From positions 1 to 39,507 of the forward strand of contig JAGADZ010000002.1 in the NCBI GenBank assembly GCA_017613375.1: 39,507 nucleotides of DNA, in the 5' to 3' direction. Numbering within the stretch: position 1 is the stretch's first letter; every line of letters starts with the position of its first letter. The position numbers were made by a program, and so were the translations under genes. The notes under the pieces were generated by a model. The model searched no databases. It saw nothing but the letters and a program-made list of their open reading frames with translations, and had not been told where the DNA came from. This document shows, one piece after another, positions 34,512-39,507 of this stretch. The stretch comes from Bacteroidales bacterium. GTDB taxonomy: Bacteria > Bacteroidota > Bacteroidia > Bacteroidales > P3.

Positions 34512-34874
34512 ATGGCAAAGCACAACACCCTCGGTGCCGAAGGAGAGGCAATAGCACGTCACCATTTGGAGGACAATGGTTATCTTATCCTTGAGTCAAA
34601 CTGGCGTGTAGGGCATCTTGAAGCGGATATTATTGCCAGCAAGGATAACTTTATTGTATTCATTGAGGTGAAAACACGCACTTCTGAAGACTATGGCGAC
34701 CCTGAGGAATTTGTTGACAGAAAGAAACGTCAGTCCTATATCAAGCTTGCAAATGCTTATATCTTGAAGAACAATCGCCACGAAGAGGCTCGGTTCGATA
34801 TTATCTCAGTAATCATTAATGAGCAGGGAACCAAGGTGAAGCACCTCGTCAATGCCTTTACGACGGTAGGCTGA
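34512..34874 (+). CDS. yraN: YraN/UPF0102-family endonuclease-like protein
   Basis: A 120-aa protein of the UPF0102 family, near the family's usual length. The nuclease-fold motif is seen as GHLEADIIA and FIEVKTRT, giving the D...ExK pattern of restriction-endonuclease-like folds (Asp, Glu and Lys). The family often lies near replication or RNA-processing genes; its biological role is not settled, though it may cut branched DNA. It begins 3 bp after the ABC-F gene and is the last gene of the plus-strand block. Confidence 0.92.
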   Translation: MAKHNTLGAEGEAIARHHLEDNGYLILESNWRVGHLEADIIASKDNFIVFIEVKTRTSEDYGDPEEFVDRKKRQSYIKLANAYILKNNRHEEARFDIISVIINEQGTKVKHLVNAFTTVG

Positions 34875-34913
34875 CAAACGGATTGTTCTACAACGATTTC
34901 ATCCGTAATGATG

Positions 34914-35549
34914 TCATTGGCCTACCATTATCAAAAGAGGGCATCGAATCTTACTTTTAATCAATCTAATACAACGTAATATTTTTTTTTGATTTTTTGA
35001 TTTTCCTCGTATAATCTGATTGTATTCCAATAAATGACATTTCCACAACACCCAACCAAGCCAGGTGGGTTTGTCTTTATAACTTATATACAAACCACTA
35101 TTTCCTGCGTAGGAATCTGAATGAAAAAAAATAGCACCCTTATCAACAAGTCTATCAAATTCCAGATAATCATAGGAATAAGCTCTGTGAAGAAGAACTG
35201 AAACGACAGTGTCTTTAGGAAGTGACAAAGCCTCTGGGATAAGAAGAAGATCTATTTTTTTAATTATACTAGAATCAATTTTATCGTATGAAAAATCTTT
35301 CTCAATTTCCAAAACCTTTATCCTGACAAACTTCGCAAGCTCACCATATTTCTGTATTACATGAGGATTCTTAATTTTAATTTCTTTACAATAACAATAT
35401 TCTATTGGATTCAATACTTTTATTGATAATACATAATCAGTAAACTCGGTTCGTATTGTGTCTGACTCCAACAAATCATATTTTGTTTGACAAAACCCTT
35501 CAATTATCAGAGAAAAAAAGAATGTGTTAAATAAAATAAAATATTTCAT
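34914..35549 (-). CDS. exported partner (candidate immunity protein) of RHS tip C
   Basis: A 211-aa protein that begins with a signal peptide (MKYFILFNTFFFSLIIEGFCQ). No family is recognised. It begins 7 bp after the RHS tip gene 35557-36429 and is on the same strand, the standard position of the immunity gene in a polymorphic-toxin cassette. Export suggests that it protects the cell from a toxin that acts in the periplasm. The A+T-rich codon use is unlike that of the plus-strand housekeeping genes. Confidence 0.6.
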   Translation of the reverse strand: MKYFILFNTFFFSLIIEGFCQTKYDLLESDTIRTEFTDYVLSIKVLNPIEYCYCKEIKIKNPHVIQKYGELAKFVRIKVLEIEKDFSYDKIDSSIIKKIDLLLIPEALSLPKDTVVSVLLHRAYSYDYLEFDRLVDKGAIFFHSDSYAGNSGLYISYKDKPTWLGWVLWKCHLLEYNQIIRGKSKNQKKILRCIRLIKSKIRCPLLIMVGQ

Positions 35550-35556
35550 AAAAATG

Positions 35557-36414
35557 TCAATATGCCGGTTTACTTGTATATTTTTGCGTATGATATTGAA
35601 TTACACCTTTCGTGGGGTCGCTTAAATATATCGGTAATTCCGTGATTTTTGTAAGAAAATTCAATTTGTCTTGTTGTGAGAAACTATCGACACCAGGATA
35701 TCCTCCCGCCATAATATTCATTTCTGTTGAAACCCAAAAACCATTGATATTAAAATAGCGTTTAAAATACGGATATATTCTTGCAGAGAATTCTTTTGCT
35801 GGTATTTCTTCAGTTTCAACGTCGCCTGTCCATCTCATATTATTTATTCCCGCATATTGGGCACAATGAAACAGCTCTTCAAGTATAATGTTTTCTTCTG
35901 TTCCTCCATAATTATCGGCAGGCTTTCCCCAGACAACAATTCGATCATCATCAACACGTCCCCCTTTTATATTGCTTTTATTTTGAATATCATAACAGAC
36001 AGAAGATGTAGACAATCCTTTCAGAATGTCAGCCCCCTCAGCATCATTCGACATTAAAAATAATGCATTTTCACGAGGATCCTTGGAGTTTCTAAAGCCT
36101 GATATCTGAGATAATTCAACATATCGGTATTGTCCATTTTTATCTTGTATTCTGATTGTGTCTCCATCCGGATCCAACAGCTTCACAGGATTCCACGCAC
36201 AGTAGGCATATGGTGAGATGCTCGGGTACTTGTCTGCCATCGGGTCGACAGATAGCCACATGGTCATCAGCTCATGGTCCATGTACCTCGCACCGAAGTA
36301 GCCGTAGCCTGTGAACAAGTCCAGTGGACTTGAGAGCCGAGCCCCATAAAGCACCTCACTTTGTGGATAAAGGCGAAGGTCGTTGGGTTGCTCACTGTAT
36401 TTGATTAGATTCAT
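35557..36414 (-). CDS. RHS C-terminal tip C, putative protease toxin domain
   Basis: The protein has 285 aa from the ATG at 36414 (a GTG at 36429 is an alternative). The RHS core segment YGYFGARYMDHELMTMWLSV then DPMADKYPSISPYAYCAWNP ends in VKLLDPDGD. That is the point where the C-terminal domain is swapped between RHS proteins. The unique part contains IILEELFHCAQYAG and EIPAKEFSARIY, which looks like a zincin-type helix in which one His of HExxH has been replaced; activity is uncertain. It has no YD repeats or N-terminal delivery part, so it is an orphan tip, with the segment before the core (LYPQSEVLYGARLSSPLD) differing from tips A and B. Its partner follows 7 bp downstream. Confidence 0.75.
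   Translation of the reverse strand: MNLIKYSEQPNDLRLYPQSEVLYGARLSSPLDLFTGYGYFGARYMDHELMTMWLSVDPMADKYPSISPYAYCAWNPVKLLDPDGDTIRIQDKNGQYRYVELSQISGFRNSKDPRENALFLMSNDAEGADILKGLSTSSVCYDIQNKSNIKGGRVDDDRIVVWGKPADNYGGTEENIILEELFHCAQYAGINNMRWTGDVETEEIPAKEFSARIYPYFKRYFNINGFWVSTEMNIMAGGYPGVDSFSQQDKLNFLTKITELPIYLSDPTKGVIQYHTQKYTSKPAY
36188..36312 (-). repeat. RHS core repeat, copy C
   Basis: About 125 bp almost identical to 37511-37660 and 39211-39360, encoding the core from TGYGYFGARY to CAWNP. It has several silent differences only. Confidence 0.85.
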
Positions 36415-36491
36415 ATGTGTTCGGTTCACATTTAGCTGTTGTTTTCAATTGGACTTTTTTGCATATGGATGAGTACCAGTCCACCGTTCCT

Positions 36492-36896
36492 TCACAGATA
36501 AGTAATACAATATATTACATTATTGTTTACGGTATCAATATACAGCCTTTTTACATCTTCGTCCGAAAAAAGAGTTCGATAATAACCACTAGTATTTTTC
36601 AAATAATGATATAATATATCATTTGTATCAGTGCTTATGAATTCATATGGTTTAAACAATTCTTTGGCACGGATAATAATGTTGCTATCTTTTATTGAAT
36701 AAATGTAAACGCATGTGAAATCTGAATTTAGTCCGCACAATTCTTCTCGTTTCAATGTTTCCATACGCACACTTTCTTTTATATTCGTCCCAAAAATGTT
36801 GGAAATATCATTAATAGGATTGTAACATGCACAAAAAAACATAAAACAAGAAATTAATATTAAATTACGGATAACTAACTTTATAACCTTTTCCAT
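36492..36896 (-). CDS. lipoprotein partner (candidate immunity protein) of RHS tip B
   Basis: The protein has 134 aa from the ATG at 36896, chosen because it opens a lipoprotein signal (MEKVIKLVIRN) ending in MFFCAC. Another in-frame start lies upstream at 36929. The mature part has no recognised motif. It overlaps the end of the tip gene by 32 bp, so its translation is probably coupled to that of the toxin. Anchoring in the periplasmic face of a membrane suggests that the toxin target is there. Confidence 0.6.
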   Translation of the reverse strand: MEKVIKLVIRNLILISCFMFFCACYNPINDISNIFGTNIKESVRMETLKREELCGLNSDFTCVYIYSIKDSNIIIRAKELFKPYEFISTDTNDILYHYLKNTSGYYRTLFSDEDVKRLYIDTVNNNVIYCITYL

Positions 36897-37788
36897 TTCC
36901 CATGATATTAGATGCCGCTGCAACGGCACGAGTTATTATTTCATTAATCAATGTTCTCTGACCAAGTTTCTTTGGATCGAAATCATAAATGTCATTGAAT
37001 CCTGTTATTCTTTGCTTGCTATCTATCGTAACAGTTGCATTTCCAAAAGCGAGAGAGTACACTTGACTACCATAGAAATTAATTACTTTGCTTTTACAAT
37101 CAAACACTGTCGGAGACTGGTTGCTTTCTTTAATGTACATTAGGATTCCTGCAAATTGGCTTCCAGTCAGTGTTATGTCACCTTCCCCGTTCCAGAAGTT
37201 TGCAAACAAATCTTTTGCTATTCCGGAACCCGCATATTGTCGAATAAAATTTCCTGTTTCCCCCAAGTCAATATTTGAATGTGCTTCTGTTATCCCATAA
37301 TCAATCTCAAAAACATCTCCTTCTCTTAAATTTAGCACCCCTTTTGTATTGACAGAGTAACCTTGTTCTTCCAACATATTGGTGGCAATTTCTGGTGTTG
37401 TATTTAAGTATGTGGCCAATGTCCAAGCGTTGTCTCCCTTTTCTGCTATAAGGTTTCTATTTTTATCGGGTTTCCATGCTTCATTGCCGTCTGAATCCAC
37501 CAACTTCACCGGATTCCATGCACAATAGGCGTAGGGACTTATAGAGGGATACTTGTCTGCCATCGGGTCGACGCTCAACCACATGGTCATCAGTTCATGA
37601 TCCATGTACCTCGCACCGAAGTATCCATAGCCTGTTTCCACATCTTTCTCTTTGCCGGTGGAATTCGAATGATTTTGGTATAAATATACGCACTGATTAT
37701 CAATGCTTTCAGGGTGCAAAAAAATCCCTTTTTCTGCCTTTCCGAAAGTGCAGTCTTGATGCCGTGATATGAGTCCGTCTCGTTGCAA
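36865..37788 (-). CDS. RHS C-terminal tip B with LysM-like segment and unrecognised C-terminal domain
   Basis: A 307-aa frame that opens with TTG; an in-frame stop lies about 10 codons upstream, at 37819-37821. It starts with a non-RHS stretch (CTFGKAEKGIFLHPESID) and then TGKEKDVETGYGYFGARY and the common core to CAWNPVKLVDSDGN. A LysM-like part follows (KGDNAWTLATYLNTTPEIA ... LREGDVFEI). The C-terminal domain, which has INFYGSQVYSLAFGNATVTI and GNGKGYKVSYP, is not one I can assign. It lacks delivery and repeat domains, so it is a cassette rather than a complete RHS protein. Its partner gene overlaps the 3' end. Confidence 0.7.
   Translation of the reverse strand: MQRDGLISRHQDCTFGKAEKGIFLHPESIDNQCVYLYQNHSNSTGKEKDVETGYGYFGARYMDHELMTMWLSVDPMADKYPSISPYAYCAWNPVKLVDSDGNEAWKPDKNRNLIAEKGDNAWTLATYLNTTPEIATNMLEEQGYSVNTKGVLNLREGDVFEIDYGITEAHSNIDLGETGNFIRQYAGSGIAKDLFANFWNGEGDITLTGSQFAGILMYIKESNQSPTVFDCKSKVINFYGSQVYSLAFGNATVTIDSKQRITGFNDIYDFDPKKLGQRTLINEIITRAVAAASNIMGNGKGYKVSYP
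37511..37660 (-). repeat. RHS core repeat, copy B
   Basis: 150 bp that align without gaps with copy A (39211-39360) and with the first 125 bp of copy C. The part that encodes TGKEKDVETGYG is shared by A and B but not by C. Confidence 0.85.
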
Positions 37789-38012
37789 TGGCCTGGTTTT
37801 ATTAAAATAACGATACTGTTATATGATTATTGTTTATTAGACACGTACGGGTCAAAACTCGACTATTGGTTTTGTAAAATATACTTACAAAATGCCAGTA
37901 TGAATTGGACACTCTCTAATTGGTATCAGGTTGAAAAATTCTAAATCCTATAATACGTTCACTATAAATCTGCCGCAAAAGCAGATGAACATCTGTCACG
38001 ACGAAATCTTCA

Positions 38013-38567
38013 TTAAAAATAAATAGCCCTTTCTATTTCAATATGATTTATAATGTCGTGGTCATATTCTTTGCCCAAAATCATATTTTTTATTGATTGA
38101 AAATCCTGTAAATTCAAAAGTTTGTCGCTCTTTATGTGAATAATTGAAGGATAGTGTTCGCCAAGTGTCACAATCAAATCAGAGGGATACTGCTCTGTAT
38201 TCCAATCCCAGAAATGAATACAAGCATAAAAATCACTGTATTTTGTTCCGGGACTTGTAACCCTAATACATAACGGTTTACGCAATGAATCAATACTTAT
38301 TCTCACCAGACCGTTACTGTCTGTACTGACAGTAGTTGTGTCGTCATATCTAATAAACTGAACTTTTCGATGAAGTGTAGTATTGTTTAAACCTTTAATA
38401 CTAATCGTAAGAAACGAACTGTCACTCTTTACATATTTTGAATACTTGATATAATAAAAGCCTGTTTCCCTTTCCTGTAAAGACATCTCATATGTATAGG
38501 TTTTCTTTTGTGCAAAACATACAATCATACAATTCAACAGAATCACTATAGTAAACAATCGTTTCAT
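38013..38567 (-). CDS. exported partner (candidate immunity protein) of RHS tip A
   Basis: A 184-aa protein with a signal peptide (MKRLFTIVILLNCMIVCFAQ). The mature part is beta-rich (TYTYEMSLQERETGFYYIKY, FLTISIKGLNNTTLHRKVQF) and resembles a small carboxypeptidase-regulatory-like beta sandwich, though no family is certain. It begins 12 bp after the tip gene and shares its strand. The signal peptide predicts a periplasmic place of action. Confidence 0.6.
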   Translation of the reverse strand: MKRLFTIVILLNCMIVCFAQKKTYTYEMSLQERETGFYYIKYSKYVKSDSSFLTISIKGLNNTTLHRKVQFIRYDDTTTVSTDSNGLVRISIDSLRKPLCIRVTSPGTKYSDFYACIHFWDWNTEQYPSDLIVTLGEHYPSIIHIKSDKLLNLQDFQSIKNMILGKEYDHDIINHIEIERAIYF

Positions 38568-38579
38568 ATTTTTAATATT

Positions 38580-39506
38580 TTACCATTGTGCAGTTTGACC
38601 ATTATAAATATACCTAACGCCTAGACATTTATAAAAATAACCCGGGTTGTTGTTACCAAAAGAAACGCTTTCTCTCATCCTAGCATTGTGATGAGCATCT
38701 TCATAATCCATTCCACAATGAGTCCTATAATAGTTTTCTGATAATTCATGAAATAATAATGATATTCTTAAACTATTATTGTTGCCATCCAACCATTCTC
38801 CGGATCTTGCTAAAATCACATGTCCATCAAAACCTTCTTTTGGAACATGAGTATATCCATGGTTAGAATCTTTGCCATATTTTGAGGCATTAATAACACC
38901 AAGTTCGTTTTCAGACATGTCATGTTTTTCTTCATCACGGAAAACAGAACTAATATCATCATTGGATTCGTAGAAAAACAATTTATCGGAATACACCATA
39001 TCATAGATTAAAGCAAGACCTTTGTCCATTTTTAGTTTTCCTTCCGTAACCTCACAAGAAATATGGACTTTACCATTTTCATCGAATTGTATATATTTTC
39101 TATTTTTCTTTCTAACCAATGATAAAATATCATTTCTTGAAATGCCATGATTTTCACATTTTTTATCTGGAATAAATAAATCTCTCCCATCCAGGTCAAT
39201 TAGTCGTACAGGATTCCACGCACAGTAGGCATATGGTGAGATGCTCGGGTACTTGTCCGCCATCGGGTCGACGCTCAGCCACATTGTCATCAGCTCATGA
39301 TCCATGTAGCGGGCGCCGAAATATCCGTACCCGGTTTCCACATCTTTCTCCTTGCCGGTGAAAGTGCAGTATATAAAACATGGGGAATTGCCTTGCATGG
39401 CGTGGCTTTCAGAGAATTCGAATAATGTGTTTTTTTTAGAAAAAAATGACAAAAAAGAAGACAGGTCTGGATAAAATGATTCAAAACCTGCAACAGATAC
39501 CCTGAT
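38580..39506 (-). CDS. RHS C-terminal tip A with HELSEN zincin-like domain; upstream end open at the window edge
   Basis: The frame is open to the right edge, so the gene may continue beyond the window; a TTG at 39452 is the first internal start. Before the core it reads HAMQGNSPCFIYCTF and TGKEKDVETGYGYFGARY, then the common core to CAWNPVRLIDLDGR. The tip domain (about 190 residues) contains LLFHELSENYYRTHCGMDYEDAHHNARMRE written here in parts: FHELSENYYRTHCG and MDYEDAHHNARMRE. HExxE/N followed by AHxxA is typical of zinc metallopeptidase-like toxin domains. The partner gene follows 12 bp downstream. Whether the upstream sequence is a full RHS protein cannot be judged from here. Confidence 0.75.
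   Translation of the reverse strand: MRVSVAGFESFYPDLSSFLSFFSKKNTLFEFSESHAMQGNSPCFIYCTFTGKEKDVETGYGYFGARYMDHELMTMWLSVDPMADKYPSISPYAYCAWNPVRLIDLDGRDLFIPDKKCENHGISRNDILSLVRKKNRKYIQFDENGKVHISCEVTEGKLKMDKGLALIYDMVYSDKLFFYESNDDISSVFRDEEKHDMSENELGVINASKYGKDSNHGYTHVPKEGFDGHVILARSGEWLDGNNNSLRISLLFHELSENYYRTHCGMDYEDAHHNARMRESVSFGNNNPGYFYKCLGVRYIYNGQTAQW
39211..39360 (-). repeat. RHS core repeat, copy A
   Basis: 150 bp, gap-free with copy B and the longest common part with copy C. It includes TGKEKD and ends at the sequence that diverges between cassettes. Confidence 0.85.
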
Positions 39507-39507
39507 A

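Noticed and set aside
1..39507. tRNA, rRNA or CRISPR array
   Set aside because: I saw no tRNA T-loop signature within a cloverleaf, no rRNA-like sequence, and no set of regularly spaced direct repeats. The RHS cores are coding repeats over 1 kb apart.
34914..39507. Insertion sequence or integrase that moved the RHS cassettes
   Set aside because: No transposase, integrase or terminal inverted repeats are visible within the window.

Overview
This window is chromosomal DNA from a member of the Bacteroidales (Bacteroidota), possibly Prevotella-like; the genus is not resolved here. The evidence is the Bacteroidota promoter grammar (TTG, about 19 bp, then TAnnTTTG) seen several times, little Shine-Dalgarno sequence, lipoproteins with the lipobox Cys early in the protein, a DnaE with the coiled insert in its PHP domain, BatA-type, GSCFA and RHS-core families, and the overall mix of housekeeping genes.

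Left part (1-12521) is accessory and regulatory. It holds the C-terminal part of an AraC-family regulator, a poorly coding stretch, a minus-strand operon of two exported proteins and a NERD/zinc-ribbon protein, an MntA-HepT type toxin-antitoxin pair, and a remnant of a ZIP metal transporter. Next come a membrane-anchored TPR/AraC-type regulator and a plus-strand series of exported proteins that includes a VanX-like D,D-dipeptidase lipoprotein and an S66 LD-carboxypeptidase lipoprotein. A small membrane protein and the LytTR-domain membrane regulator upstream of it follow on the minus strand. Both regulators sit next to 20-21 bp-period direct repeats placed just upstream of Bacteroidota promoter elements, so they probably control their neighbours.

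Middle part (12522-34874) is a dense, mostly plus-strand housekeeping block: aroE (divergent); then a probable operon of rhomboid protease, EEP-family phosphohydrolase, endonuclease III, BatA-like protein and a NatAB-type ABC exporter; then recJ, ettA and a YD-repeat-like exported protein; then dnaE, a GSCFA protein, ddl, tonB with a clear terminator, a second ABC-F protein and yraN. Genome maintenance, cell wall synthesis and translation factors dominate.

Right part (34914-39507, minus strand, A+T richer) is a tandem array of three RHS C-terminal tip genes. Each carries the same RHS core (about 125-150 bp of near-identical DNA), a different C-terminal domain, and immediately downstream a different small exported protein. 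This is the layout of a polymorphic-toxin tip/immunity cassette store. Two of the tips have zinc-protease-like motifs, and all three partner proteins carry export signals, which suggests that the targets are in the periplasm. This array is the best candidate for an under-described system. Other leads are the two putative regulator-operator pairs and an orphan transcription unit at about 12634-12938.
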